Shown one piece after another: positions 45,716 to 55,656 of a DNA stretch of 64,000 bases; the first letter of the stretch is position 1; each line of letters begins with the position of its first letter. This DNA is from an uncultured Arthrobacter sp. GTDB taxonomy: Bacteria > Actinomycetota > Actinomycetes > Actinomycetales > Micrococcaceae. The translations under genes were made by a program, and so were the position numbers. The stretch is from assembly GCF_947493765.1 (NCBI RefSeq), contig NZ_CANLSZ010000004.1, positions 337,853 to 401,852 of the forward strand, in the 5' to 3' direction. The notes below the pieces were generated by a model, which saw only the letters and a list, made by a program, of their open reading frames with translations, ran no database searches and was not told where the DNA came from.

Positions 45716-47059
45716 TCAGGCCCGGGAGTGTTCCAGGCCTGTTGTAGCGCCTCCGGGCGGACCCGTGCCCCTGAGCAGGAAGCGGTGGTGCAGTCTCGGC
45801 ACGCGGTCCGGGTCGATCTGACGTGGCGGCGTGAACCATGGCAAGCCAGTCCCGGGGTCGATCAGGATCTGCCACTGCACCTGGGCCGACCTGTTCGGAT
45901 CCGGTTCCACGAGGCGGTGGTGGTACGGGCACAGCAGAACGCCGTTCGAGACACAGGTGGTCCCACCGGTCCACCACGGCCGAGTATGGTGCCCCTCGCA
46001 GGCTGCGGGCGGGGCATCACAGCCGGGGAACACGCATCCCTGATCGCGTAACACCAGGGCGGCCCGGATGGGTTTCGTGAAGAACCGATGGGTCCGCCCC
46101 ACATCCAGCACCTCCGAGGCACCGCCCAGCACGGTGGGGGTGATGTGCGCGTCACACGACAGGCGCCGGGCCTCCCCTGCGGACAGCGGTTCCCCGCAGG
46201 CCAGCATGGTGCCCACCCCCATCCCATGGACCAACGCCTCCAGGCCCAGGGTCACCAGTACCTGCGGCCGGTCTCCGCCCACTGCCGGAAGCTCACCCGA
46301 TGCGGCGGCGATCCCGCACCACCGCACGAGCGCATCGGCGCGTCGCGCCGACCGGTCCGGAAGCTCCCCCGTCAACCGGTAGGAGGCGGCCGACGGCGTC
46401 AGCGCCGTCAGCTGCGTCAGGAACAACTCCCCATCGGCGATCGGCAGCTGACCGCGGATCAGCATCGACCCATGATGATCCGGCGCCACCACCAGCGCGC
46501 GCCGCGCGTGGGCCACCCTGGCGTCCCGCTCGATGCGGTCGGCCTCCAGTGCCTCGGCACGTTCCGGGTCGATCACCTCGGCCATGCGCTCGGCGACGAC
46601 GCGCAGCTCGTCAGGATCCAGTCGATCAGCGAAGCCGACGAGCTCGGCCTGGCAGGCATCGAGTTGTGGTCGCGTCAACGCGACGGGCAGGTGCTTCAGT
46701 CCTGCGACGATCCCGCGGGCCTGCTGACCCGACACACTGCCGTCGCGCCATGCCTGCACGATCAGGGGGAACCGGTTCGACAGGTCGCAGGCCAATCGCA
46801 CGTCGCGACGCGAGGAGGACAGTGACACCCGATTGGTCGCATGGAGCCGCTCGGCCACGCTCAGTCCTGGCTCACCACTCACCTGCGCCTCGTGCAGCAG
46901 GTCCATCCGGACGCCCTGGAGGCGGTCGCACAGTGCGTCGATGCGGGATACGACGTCGAGCGCTCTGGAGGCGTTCCCCCTCACCGTCACCGCCAGAGCC
47001 GCGACCTCGTCCAGAACAGCATCCAGCTGCTCCGGGCCCGTTTCCGTGATGTCCTCCAT
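45716..47059 (-). CDS. DUF222 / HNH endonuclease-domain protein
   Basis: A 447-residue protein with an N-terminal DUF222 helical domain (about 60-300, with HATNRVSLSSSRRDVRLACDL and SGQQARGIVAGL) and a C-terminal zinc HNH domain: CVFPGCDAPPAACEGHHTRPW followed by GGTTCVSNGVLLCPYHH. Such genes occur in many copies per genome in Micrococcales; they lack an established function and are not ordinary mobile elements, although the HNH fold suggests DNA cleavage. The ATG at 47059 is chosen at the start of the conserved part; no clear ribosome-binding site is seen. The AT-richer upstream region holds an 11-bp perfect inverted repeat at 47123-47133. Confidence 0.87.
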   Translation of the reverse strand: MEDITETGPEQLDAVLDEVAALAVTVRGNASRALDVVSRIDALCDRLQGVRMDLLHEAQVSGEPGLSVAERLHATNRVSLSSSRRDVRLACDLSNRFPLIVQAWRDGSVSGQQARGIVAGLKHLPVALTRPQLDACQAELVGFADRLDPDELRVVAERMAEVIDPERAEALEADRIERDARVAHARRALVVAPDHHGSMLIRGQLPIADGELFLTQLTALTPSAASYRLTGELPDRSARRADALVRWCGIAAASGELPAVGGDRPQVLVTLGLEALVHGMGVGTMLACGEPLSAGEARRLSCDAHITPTVLGGASEVLDVGRTHRFFTKPIRAALVLRDQGCVFPGCDAPPAACEGHHTRPWWTGGTTCVSNGVLLCPYHHRLVEPDPNRSAQVQWQILIDPGTGLPWFTPPRQIDPDRVPRLHHRFLLRGTGPPGGATTGLEHSRA

Positions 47060-47248
47060 AGCAGCAATTCTCGCAGCCGCCACTGACAGAAATCGAACAC
47101 CTGTACCAATAATGTGGGAATCACGCTTAGCGTTACTCTCATTACAAACGCGCTCAACCAGCTCGCGGACAGTCACCGGAGCAGGCCGACGTCGTCCTGA
47201 CGACCAACCATTCACAGCTGGACGGCGACCACTGCGGCAAGTGCCGGG

Positions 47249-47683
47249 TCAGGACTGGATGTCGATCGTGCCGTCGTCGGAGACCTGGAAAGCGGGGGCG
47301 AACGCCGCCTCCCAGACGTGCCCGTCGGGGTCCGCGAAGTACCCCGAATAGCCGCCCCAGTCGGCCCGCGTACCCGGCTTCACCAGCCGGGCTCCGACGG
47401 AGACGGCATGGGCGAGCGCGTCGTCGACGGCGCTCTCGTCGTTGAAGTTCAGCGCCAGGGTGACCCCGCGGAACTGCGGAGGCTCTTCGGCGGCCACGCC
47501 GACGTCCGCCGCAAGATCTGCCCTGCCGAAGAGGCCGATCCACGTGCCCGATGTCCGGAACCACGTGATGCCCGCCGACGCGTCCCCGCGCTGCTCCCAG
47601 CCCAGTGCCCGGTAGAACGCGGCGCTGCGCTCCAGATCCGCGACGCCGAGGGTGACGATGGTGAAGGCCGGTGAAATACCCAT
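47249..47683 (-). CDS. VOC (glyoxalase-like) family protein
   Basis: A 144-residue vicinal-oxygen-chelate protein with two beta-alpha-beta-beta-beta modules: FTIVTLGVADLERSAAFYRALGW opens the first, and GGYSGYFADPDGHVWEAAF ends the second and supplies the metal-binding Glu. Members isomerise, oxygenate or bind small molecules, often as resistance proteins; the substrate is unknown here. The ATG at 47683 fits the family start. It diverges from the DGPF operon across 306 bp that hold the promoter described below and no gene. Confidence 0.82.
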   Translation of the reverse strand: MGISPAFTIVTLGVADLERSAAFYRALGWEQRGDASAGITWFRTSGTWIGLFGRADLAADVGVAAEEPPQFRGVTLALNFNDESAVDDALAHAVSVGARLVKPGTRADWGGYSGYFADPDGHVWEAAFAPAFQVSDDGTIDIQS

Positions 47684-47881
47684 GGACCATTCTCCCACCG
47701 ATCCTTCTGGTGAGGTCCAGCACGAGGGCGCAAATTCCGGTCGATCGAAACCGGCGCACCGTGCACGGGCCTGGACCAGCCGGTACGGCGTCGACCAGTC
47801 CGGTCTCCTCACCCACCTGTCACCCACCTGCCCCAATGGTTCGGAGCCGCGGCCCTGTTGTGCAGGTGCGTCCGGGAATAG

Positions 47882-47909
47882 TGTCGTATCCGAGCATCGC
47901 CGTTCGTGG
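47882..47909 (+). promoter_or_regulatory. Possible ECF sigma-dependent promoter of the DGPF operon
   Basis: TGTCGT (47882-47887) and CGTGG (47905-47909) are separated by 17 bp, about 80 bp upstream of the first DGPF gene. This resembles the TGTCG-type -35 and CG-containing -10 expected for ECF42 autoregulation. Inference from motif only. Confidence 0.35.
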
Positions 47910-47989
47910 AGTAGATGCGAGGCCCCACTCCGGGGGTCCGCAGCCGGGGAACCACGCCAGGGATCTCGCGACGACGAGAGGGGAAGACA

Positions 47990-48376
47990 GTGCCGAACTA
48001 TCTGATCGCGTTCAACGACGAATGGGTGCCCGAGCAGACGACCGACGAGCTGCACAGCAAGAGCGAGGCGTCGCACGCCCTCCTCGAGGAGATGAGGACG
48101 GCCGGCGTCTTCGTCTTCGCGGACGGGGGCATCGACGCCTCGACCGCGCTCTGCAGCGTGGTGAGCAAGGACGGCCGGCCCGTGTTCACCGACGGGCCGT
48201 TCGCCGAGACCAAGGAACACCTCGGCGGGTTCACGGTCGTGGAGGTGCCCGACGACGACGCCGCGCGCTACTGGGCAGGGCGTCTGGCCGTGGCCCTCGA
48301 CTGGCCGCAGGAGGTCCACCGCTTTCCCTCGGAGCTCGCGGAGATCATCGATCGTCGACTGCAGGAGAGTGAGTGA
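47990..48376 (+). CDS. YciI/DGPF-domain protein, first copy
   Basis: A 128-residue DGPF (YciI-related) protein with the name-giving motif in FTDGPFAETKEHLGGFTVVEV. The small alpha/beta fold resembles muconolactone isomerase; biochemical role is unknown. It is first in an operon with a second DGPF gene and an ECF sigma factor, the arrangement typical of the ECF42 group, in which DGPF proteins are the main targets of the sigma factor. GTG start at 47990 follows GAGAGGGGA. The next gene starts two bases after its stop. Confidence 0.9.
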   Translation: MPNYLIAFNDEWVPEQTTDELHSKSEASHALLEEMRTAGVFVFADGGIDASTALCSVVSKDGRPVFTDGPFAETKEHLGGFTVVEVPDDDAARYWAGRLAVALDWPQEVHRFPSELAEIIDRRLQESE

Positions 48377-48377
48377 C

Positions 48378-48764
48378 ATGGCACGCTACATGTTGTCCGT
48401 GTTCGGATCGGCAGAGCGCGGCGAGTTCGGCGACTACCCCTCCCGGGAGGCGATGCTGCAGGCCTTCGCCGACACCGGTGCGTTCAACGAGAAGCTGCAG
48501 CACGAGGGCCACTTCGTGTTCGCGGACGGCCTCGAACCCGCCACCACGTCCACCACCGTCGACGGGCAGGGCGGCACACCGGTCCTCACCGACGGACCCT
48601 ACCTCGAGACCAAGGAGCATCTCGGCGGCTTCTGGGTGGTCGAGGCCGCCGATCTCGACGAGGCCCTCGCTCTCGCGGCAGAGGCGTCCAGAGCCTGCCG
48701 TGGCGTGGTCGAAGTGCGTCCGTTCCAGTCCGCGGCATCGATCGAAGCTCTTCTGGAGCCGTGA
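48378..48764 (+). CDS. YciI/DGPF-domain protein, second copy
   Basis: A 128-residue DGPF protein, the same length as the first, with LTDGPYLETKEHLGGFWVVEA in place of DGPF (Phe to Tyr). It begins one base after the first copy's stop (TGAcATG), and its stop overlaps the start of the sigma-factor gene (GTGA). The two copies probably arose by duplication. Role inferred only from the conserved neighbourhood. Confidence 0.9.
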   Translation: MARYMLSVFGSAERGEFGDYPSREAMLQAFADTGAFNEKLQHEGHFVFADGLEPATTSTTVDGQGGTPVLTDGPYLETKEHLGGFWVVEAADLDEALALAAEASRACRGVVEVRPFQSAASIEALLEP

Positions 48765-50005
48765 CCGGATCCGCGGTCGAGGAGGCGATCACCCGTGCCC
48801 ACCGTGATGAGTGGGCACGGGTGGTCGCCGGTCTCGCCCGACGCTTCGGCGACCTCGACCTCGCCGAGGAAGCAGCAGCCGACGCGTTCGTCGCCGCCGT
48901 GGAGCGGTGGCCGCACGACGGCGTACCGCCCAATCCCGGCGGCTGGCTCACCACCACCGCCGGTCGCAAGGCGACCGACCGGCTGCGTCGGGAGTCCCGG
49001 CGCAGCGCCAGACACCAGGCGGCCCAGATGGTGTCCTACAACCCTCCGCCCGAGGCGACCGGACCGGTCGGTGACGATCGGCTCCGGCTGGTCTTCACCT
49101 GCTGTCATCCTGCCCTGGCCATCGAGGCCAGGATCGCACTGACCCTGCGCCTGCTCGGGGGTCTCACCGTCGCAGAGATCGCGAGCGCGTTCCTCGTCCA
49201 GGAGACCACGATGGCGCAGCGGATCACCCGCGCGAAGGCGAAGATCAAGGCAGCGCACCTCCCCTACCGGGTGCCGTCGGCCGAGGACATCGGCGAACGG
49301 CTGGCCGGTGTGCTCGCGGTGGTGTACCTCGTCTTCAACGAGGGATATCTGACCAGTGCCGGGGAGAATCCGCTGCGCACCGACCTGACCGAGGAGGCCG
49401 TCCGTCTCGGGCGCCTGCTGCGCACGCTCCTGCCCGACGACGGCGAGGTGACCGGTCTCCTGGCACTGATGCTGCTGACGGACGCGCGGCGCTCGTCGCG
49501 CGTGTCCCGCAACGGCGAACTGGTGACGCTGGAGGACCAGGACCGCGGGGCGTGGGACCGGGCCCTGATCATCGAGGGGCACGCCCTCGTCCGTGAGCGG
49601 CTCGCTGCGGTCGCCGCCGGCAGCGAACCACCGGGGCGGTACCAGCTCCTGGCCGCGATCAACGCGGTGCACACCGACGCCGCGACCGCGGACGAGACGG
49701 ACTGGTCCCAGATCCTCCTTCTCTACGACCGCCTGGCAGCGCTCGATCCGTCGCCGATCGTGCGGCTCAACCGCGCTGTCGCGGTCGCGGAGCTCAACGG
49801 CCCCGACTTGGCACTCGCCGAGCTGGATCGACTCTCCGGGGCGCTCGACGGGTATCACGCCTTCCATGCCGCGCGTGCCGCCCTCCTGCGGCGTTGTGGA
49901 CGGGATGGTGCAGCACGCGCCGCCTACGACAGGGCCATCGACCTCACCGGCAATCCCGCCGAGCGGGCGTATCTCACCCGCCGTCGTGGCGGCCTAGTGA
50001 GCTGA
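48761..50005 (+). CDS. ECF RNA polymerase sigma factor, ECF42 type
   Basis: A 414-residue ECF sigma factor with sigma region 2 (RAHRDEWARVVAGLARRFGDLDLAEEAAADAFVAA), region 4 (LTLRLLGGLTVAEIASAFLVQETTMAQRI TRAKAKI) and a long C-terminal TPR-like domain of about 220 residues, characteristic of the ECF42 group. In that group the C-terminal part is needed for activity and no anti-sigma factor is encoded, which fits here. The GTG at 48761 overlaps the DGPF2 stop. Likely directs transcription of its own operon. Confidence 0.9.
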   Translation: MTGSAVEEAITRAHRDEWARVVAGLARRFGDLDLAEEAAADAFVAAVERWPHDGVPPNPGGWLTTTAGRKATDRLRRESRRSARHQAAQMVSYNPPPEATGPVGDDRLRLVFTCCHPALAIEARIALTLRLLGGLTVAEIASAFLVQETTMAQRITRAKAKIKAAHLPYRVPSAEDIGERLAGVLAVVYLVFNEGYLTSAGENPLRTDLTEEAVRLGRLLRTLLPDDGEVTGLLALMLLTDARRSSRVSRNGELVTLEDQDRGAWDRALIIEGHALVRERLAAVAAGSEPPGRYQLLAAINAVHTDAATADETDWSQILLLYDRLAALDPSPIVRLNRAVAVAELNGPDLALAELDRLSGALDGYHAFHAARAALLRRCGRDGAARAAYDRAIDLTGNPAERAYLTRRRGGLVS

Positions 50006-50184
50006 ATCCGGCAGGGCTGCGACAGCCCACCGCGGGCGGCGCCGGCGTCCCCGCTCGTCCAGCGTCATACTGGGTCACCACCGCATATCGAGGCCCCCAT
50101 GGCAGGAGGCGGTGACGGGCTTCCTCCGCGAGCACAGCGGATGATCCCGGTCCCTGACTGCTGGCTCCTGAAGGAGCGCTGCGG

Positions 50185-51159
50185 TCAGCGGCGGGTCGAG
50201 GGGACGTACCCCAGGGCCTTGTCGACGACGCCGGGCAGCGGCTCGTCCGCCAGCCAGAGCAGGAGGTTCCGCTCGAACTGCGCCGCGAGATCGTCCAGCC
50301 AGGAGTCGGCGTTGCTCGCCATGTGGGGTGTGACGAGGACCGACGGCAGGGACCACAGCGGATTGTCCGGCGGCAGGGGCTCGACGGCGAACGTGTCCAG
50401 GACGGCCCCGGCGAGCGTCCCGTCCCGCAGCCGCGCGACGAGCGCCTCCTCGTCGAGCAGCCTGCCGCGGCCCACATTGATGAGCACGGCCGAATCCGGC
50501 AGCGCCCGGATGACAGCTGCGTCGACCAGATTCTCCGTGGCCGGGGTCAGCGGCGCCACGAGCACCAGCCAGTCCACGTCACCGACCACGCGGGTCAGAT
50601 CCGCCGCGGCATGGACGCGCCCGAAGTCGTCGTCGTGCTCCGAGGCAACCCGTCCCACACCCTCCACCCGGATTCCTACGGCCCTCAGGAGCCGCGCCGT
50701 CCTGCGCCCGATGCTGCCCGTGCCCACCACGAGGGCGCGCGTGCCGGCGATGTTGCGGCCCTCCCGCCAGATCCAGTCCCGCTGCGACTGCTGGTCCCGC
50801 AGGGGTCCGAAGCCCTTGGCGGCGTGCAGCACGGCTCCGAGGACGTACTCGGCCATGGGCTGGTCGAAGACGCCGTGGGCGTTGGTCACGACGACGTCGG
50901 AGGCCACCAGCTCGGGGAAGAGGAGTCTGTCCACCCCGGCCGCAGCGCAGTGCAGCCACTGCAGCGAATCGGCGGCGTGCCAGGCGGCCGGCAGCGCGCC
51001 GGAGAAGAAATCCCAGAGATAGAGGACCTCCGCGCCGTCGAGGGCCCGCGCCAAGCCGTCCGCCTGCACCACGCGGAGCTCCGAGAGCTCGCGCACGCGC
51101 TCCAGGCCCCGCACCGGTCGGGCGCCCTCGAGCACGGCGATCACCGGCGGCCGCGTCAC
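50185..51159 (-). CDS. D-2-hydroxyacid dehydrogenase
   Basis: A 324-residue NAD(P)-dependent dehydrogenase of the D-isomer 2-hydroxyacid family. The dinucleotide loop is VVGTGSIGRRTARLL; the catalytic residues are the Arg in INVGRG, the Glu in VEPLPPDNPLW and the His in TPHMASNAD. The amino-terminal substrate domain is diverged, so the substrate (glyoxylate, hydroxypyruvate, phosphoglycerate or similar) is uncertain. The GTG at 51159 overlaps the AI-2E stop (GTGA), so the two genes are translationally coupled. Confidence 0.88.
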   Translation of the reverse strand: MTRPPVIAVLEGARPVRGLERVRELSELRVVQADGLARALDGAEVLYLWDFFSGALPAAWHAADSLQWLHCAAAGVDRLLFPELVASDVVVTNAHGVFDQPMAEYVLGAVLHAAKGFGPLRDQQSQRDWIWREGRNIAGTRALVVGTGSIGRRTARLLRAVGIRVEGVGRVASEHDDDFGRVHAAADLTRVVGDVDWLVLVAPLTPATENLVDAAVIRALPDSAVLINVGRGRLLDEEALVARLRDGTLAGAVLDTFAVEPLPPDNPLWSLPSVLVTPHMASNADSWLDDLAAQFERNLLLWLADEPLPGVVDKALGYVPSTRR

Positions 51160-52379
51160 CCGGTGGCTCCGGTCGCCTCGGGATCCTCCTCGGGCCCTGC
51201 GGCCGCCGGGTGCTGCTCGATCGACTGGTCCCGGAGGTACTGCAGGACGACGATCGCCACCGCCGTCGTCGGGACCGCGAAGAAGGCCCCCACGATCCCG
51301 AACAGCGTGCCACCCGCGGTCACCGAGGCGAGGACGACGACGGGGTGGATCTCGAGGGTCCTCCCGACGAGCAGCGGCTGGATGAAGTTGCTCTCGAGCT
51401 GCTGGACCAGCACCACGAGTCCGAGGACCAGCAGCGCGCTCACCCAGCCGTAGGCGAGGAACGCGACGAGCGTCGCCACGAGCCCCGACACCACGGCACC
51501 GACCACCGGGATGAACGCCGAGAAGAAGACGAGCACGGCGAGCGGGATGGCCAGCGGGATGTCCAGCAGTACCAGGCCGAGACCGATGAACACCGCATCC
51601 ACCAGCGCGACGGTCGCCTGGGCGAAGATGTAGTGCGACAGCGCCTTCCAGGTCCCGTTCGCGATCTTCGCGGCGTGGCCGTACGCGGTGGAGTTCGTCC
51701 AGCGCGACGCCCACGGCATGAAGCGGTCGCCGTCCTTGAGGAAGAAGAAGGTGAAGACGAGCGAGAGCAGCACCACGATGGTCCCGGACGTCAGTTCGCT
51801 CAGGCCGGCGGTGATACCGCTGATGATGTTGCCCACGTTGGACTGCAACTCGGTCAGCGCGGTGTCCACGAGGCGGTCCAGATTGGCGGAGTCGAGATCC
51901 AGGGGCAGCCTCGAGGCGAACTCCACCATGTCGCGGACGTTCTCCTGGGCCAGCGCCGTGAGCTCGGTGATGCCGCTGGCGATCGTGGGGATGGTCAGCG
52001 CGCCGATCCCGACGACGACGCCGATGAACCCGAGCAGTGTCACCAGCGATGCCAGTATCCTGGGAAGGATCTTCCGCAGCACCCGGTTGACGGGCCACAG
52101 CACGGAGGCGAGGAGCAGCGCGAAGAGCGTGGGCAGGACGATCGACCAGAGTGCGCCGGCGACGAACCAGAGGATCACGAGACCCGCGAGCACGACGATC
52201 CCGCGTGCGGTCCAGAGGGCACTGGCCTTCAGTCCGTCCGCCATGGCGTTCGGACGGAAGCGCCTGGCCGTCGATGCCCCGTGCCGCTCGGTGCCCTCCG
52301 ACTCACCCGGTGAGGGCTCGGTGGACGGAGGGAGGATCGGGGGCTGGCGATCCTGTGGGTCGGACTCTGCGCGTGTCAC
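51156..52379 (-). CDS. AI-2E family transporter
   Basis: A 407-residue membrane protein with about eight spans and a Pro-rich cytosolic N-terminus. The family signature IPLAVLVFFSAFIPVVGAVVSGLVATLVAFLAYGW and the closing QQLESNFIQPLLVGRTLEIHPVVVLASVTAGG are clear. Members export autoinducer-2 or exchange small ions; the actual substrate is unknown. GTG start at 52379. Upstream of the hydroxyacid dehydrogenase gene in the same operon. Confidence 0.9.
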   Translation of the reverse strand: MTRAESDPQDRQPPILPPSTEPSPGESEGTERHGASTARRFRPNAMADGLKASALWTARGIVVLAGLVILWFVAGALWSIVLPTLFALLLASVLWPVNRVLRKILPRILASLVTLLGFIGVVVGIGALTIPTIASGITELTALAQENVRDMVEFASRLPLDLDSANLDRLVDTALTELQSNVGNIISGITAGLSELTSGTIVVLLSLVFTFFFLKDGDRFMPWASRWTNSTAYGHAAKIANGTWKALSHYIFAQATVALVDAVFIGLGLVLLDIPLAIPLAVLVFFSAFIPVVGAVVSGLVATLVAFLAYGWVSALLVLGLVVLVQQLESNFIQPLLVGRTLEIHPVVVLASVTAGGTLFGIVGAFFAVPTTAVAIVVLQYLRDQSIEQHPAAAGPEEDPEATGATG

Positions 52380-52476
52380 CCAGCCATCCTGCCCTAGTCA
52401 CGGCCCCTCGGAGCGTCGGTCCGGGCACGACGCGCGGAATTCGTGGCTCCTGCTGGCAGCGTCGGTGTCCGTGGTG

Positions 52477-54504
52477 TCAGGAGAACGTCATCGGGCCGGG
52501 TGCCAGCAGGGCGAGCGGAGCGGCACGGCGCACCTGCTGCACGAACCAGTCGACCATGAGCCGGCCCGCCCCGAGGTGCACTGCACGCCCGTCGTGCTGC
52601 TGCGCATGCCAGCGTTCGACGTCGGCGGGCGCATCGACGGCCGAGAGGAACTCGCTGAGCGGACAGACGTGCAGGTCCCGGGCATGCGGTGAGCCCAGGC
52701 GCGCGAACTGCCAGTGGTAGGCGAGCGCTCCGAGGTGGGTCCGGAACCGGTCTGGGTGGAGCCGCTCGCTGAAGCGGGCCACGAAGGCCGGAATCTCGTG
52801 CGCGGGGAGCGGCCTGCTGAAGTAGAAGCCCTGGCCGAGCGCTGCTCCGAGGACGGTGACCGCCTCGGCCACACCCCGTTCCTCGATACCCTCGATCACC
52901 ACCGTCATCCCCACGTCCCGTCCGAGCTGGATCATCGCCGCGATCATGCTCAGCGCATCGGTGGGCCTGCTGTGGATGTCGGCGAGCAGATCCTGGTCCA
53001 GCTTGATGGTGCTGAACGGGAGCGAGGAGAGCCGCTTGAGGCTGCTGTACCCCGCACCGAGATCGTCCATCGCCAGGCCGACCCCGAGTCCCACGATCCG
53101 CAGCAGCACGTCGCGCTGCGCATCGGAGTCGAGATGCCCCGACTCGAGCAGTTCGAGCGTGAGTCGCCGCGGCTCTATCCGGTGGTGGGCGAGCCGATCG
53201 CTCAGGAAATCGATCAGATCCGGACACTCCAGCGCGGTGGGCGGCAGATTGACGGACAGCTCGGCCGTGACCCCGGCGCTGCTCCACCTCCCGAACTGGG
53301 CCAGTGCCTCGTCGAGGACCAGGCGGAACAGCCGGTCGACGTCGGCGTCGTCCAGGTACGGCAGGAACTCGGCGGGGGCCAGGACTGACCGGTCCGGCAG
53401 GGCGAGCCTGGCCAGGGCTTCGAAGAGATGCACCGTCCCCTCGCGCAGCTCGATGACGGGCTGCAGATGGACCTGCAGCCCGGTGTCCAGGGCACGTCGG
53501 CAGGCCTCGCCCAGGGTGTCCCCGGACACCCTTGAGCCCTCCCCGGTGGAGGGGCGGGTCTCCGTGCCGTCGTCGGCACCGAGCTCCCACCACCGGGTCC
53601 GGTCGGCCTTGCGCTGCTTCACGGAGTAGAGGGCTTCGTCGGCCGTCCGCAGGATGTCCGCGGCGTCGGTCACCCCGTCCGTCACGAGCGCTATGCCCAT
53701 GCTCATGCCGATCAGCACGGCTTCGCCGTCGATCATGAACGGTGAGTCGGTGACCTCGTTCAACGGTTCGAGGAGGCGTTCGAACGCCTTGCGTGCTCCG
53801 GTCCGCGGGACGTCACGGAAGATGACCACGAACTCGTCCCCGCCCATCCTGCCGAGGAAGTCCTCGTCGCGGAGCCGGCTCTGGAGCCGCAGGGCCCACG
53901 CGCGCAGCAGCAGATCCCCGGCGGCGTGGCCGAAGGTGTTGTTGATGATCCGGAAGTCGTCGAGGTCGATGACCCCGACGGCGTCCACGGTCTCGGCGGA
54001 CCGCGGTACGGCCATGAGCTGCCCGATGCGCGCCCCCATGTCCACCCTGTTCGGCAGCCCGGTGACCTGGTCGTGCAGAGCCTGGAAGCGCAGCTGCTCG
54101 AGCAGGGCCATCCGCGTGTTGATGTCCCGCTGGACGCTCACGAAGTGGGTGAGCTCGCCCTCCGGTGAGAACAGCGGGGTGATGCGCAGCGCGTTCCAGA
54201 AGGCCGAGCCGTCCTTGCGGTAGTTGAGGATCTCGCCGTCGAACGGTGTTCCGGACACCAGCGCGTCGCGGATGGCCGCCGTCGTCGCGCGATCCGTCCC
54301 CGGCCCCTGGAGCATCCGGCAGTTGCGGCCCAGGACCTCCTCCCGCGAATATCCGGTGATGGTCACGAACATCTCCGACACGTACCGGATGTTCTGCTCG
54401 GCGTCGGTGATCATGGAGACCTCCGAGGTGGCCTCCAGGGCCCTCACGAAGAGGTCCTCGGGCACGCCCGTCCCGTCGACGTCCGGCCAGTCCGCCCGGT
54501 ACAT
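52477..54504 (-). CDS. LOV-GGDEF-EAL blue-light-responsive c-di-GMP protein
   Basis: A 675-residue cytosolic signalling protein. Residues 18-130 are a PAS domain of the LOV class: the photoactive Cys62 in GRNCRMLQG, flavin-binding Asn94 and Asn104 (NYRKDG, FWN) and Gln125 (FVSVQRDI). Residues 140-305 are a GGDEF cyclase with an intact GGDEF (221-225) and an RxxD inhibitory site five residues before it. Residues 335-580 are an EAL phosphodiesterase with EAL (362-364), the DD pair in MDDLGAGYSSL and QGFYFSRPL. About 95 further residues are unassigned. Likely makes or breaks c-di-GMP in response to blue light. GAGGAGGGGA precedes the ATG at 54504. Confidence 0.93.
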   Translation of the reverse strand: MYRADWPDVDGTGVPEDLFVRALEATSEVSMITDAEQNIRYVSEMFVTITGYSREEVLGRNCRMLQGPGTDRATTAAIRDALVSGTPFDGEILNYRKDGSAFWNALRITPLFSPEGELTHFVSVQRDINTRMALLEQLRFQALHDQVTGLPNRVDMGARIGQLMAVPRSAETVDAVGVIDLDDFRIINNTFGHAAGDLLLRAWALRLQSRLRDEDFLGRMGGDEFVVIFRDVPRTGARKAFERLLEPLNEVTDSPFMIDGEAVLIGMSMGIALVTDGVTDAADILRTADEALYSVKQRKADRTRWWELGADDGTETRPSTGEGSRVSGDTLGEACRRALDTGLQVHLQPVIELREGTVHLFEALARLALPDRSVLAPAEFLPYLDDADVDRLFRLVLDEALAQFGRWSSAGVTAELSVNLPPTALECPDLIDFLSDRLAHHRIEPRRLTLELLESGHLDSDAQRDVLLRIVGLGVGLAMDDLGAGYSSLKRLSSLPFSTIKLDQDLLADIHSRPTDALSMIAAMIQLGRDVGMTVVIEGIEERGVAEAVTVLGAALGQGFYFSRPLPAHEIPAFVARFSERLHPDRFRTHLGALAYHWQFARLGSPHARDLHVCPLSEFLSAVDAPADVERWHAQQHDGRAVHLGAGRLMVDWFVQQVRRAAPLALLAPGPMTFS

Positions 54505-54651
54505 GCGGTCTCCCCTCCTCGTCGAGTCCACCACAGCGGCCCCACGGGGTGACGGTGACACTCTCCTAGCATGGATGGTAGCGGGTCGACGGCCGAGGCG
54601 GGCGTCTCCTTTAGGGTGTGAATGACCCCGGACCCCTCGGAAGGAATCGCC

Positions 54652-55626
<975 letters not shown>

Positions 55627-55656
55627 TGCCCGGCACCCCGCCCCTCCCTGCGCCGC

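Noticed and set aside
45716..47059. Mobile element or homing endonuclease for the HNH gene
   Set aside because: DUF222-HNH proteins are abundant chromosomal genes in Micrococcales; there are no terminal repeats, target duplications, intron or transposase here.
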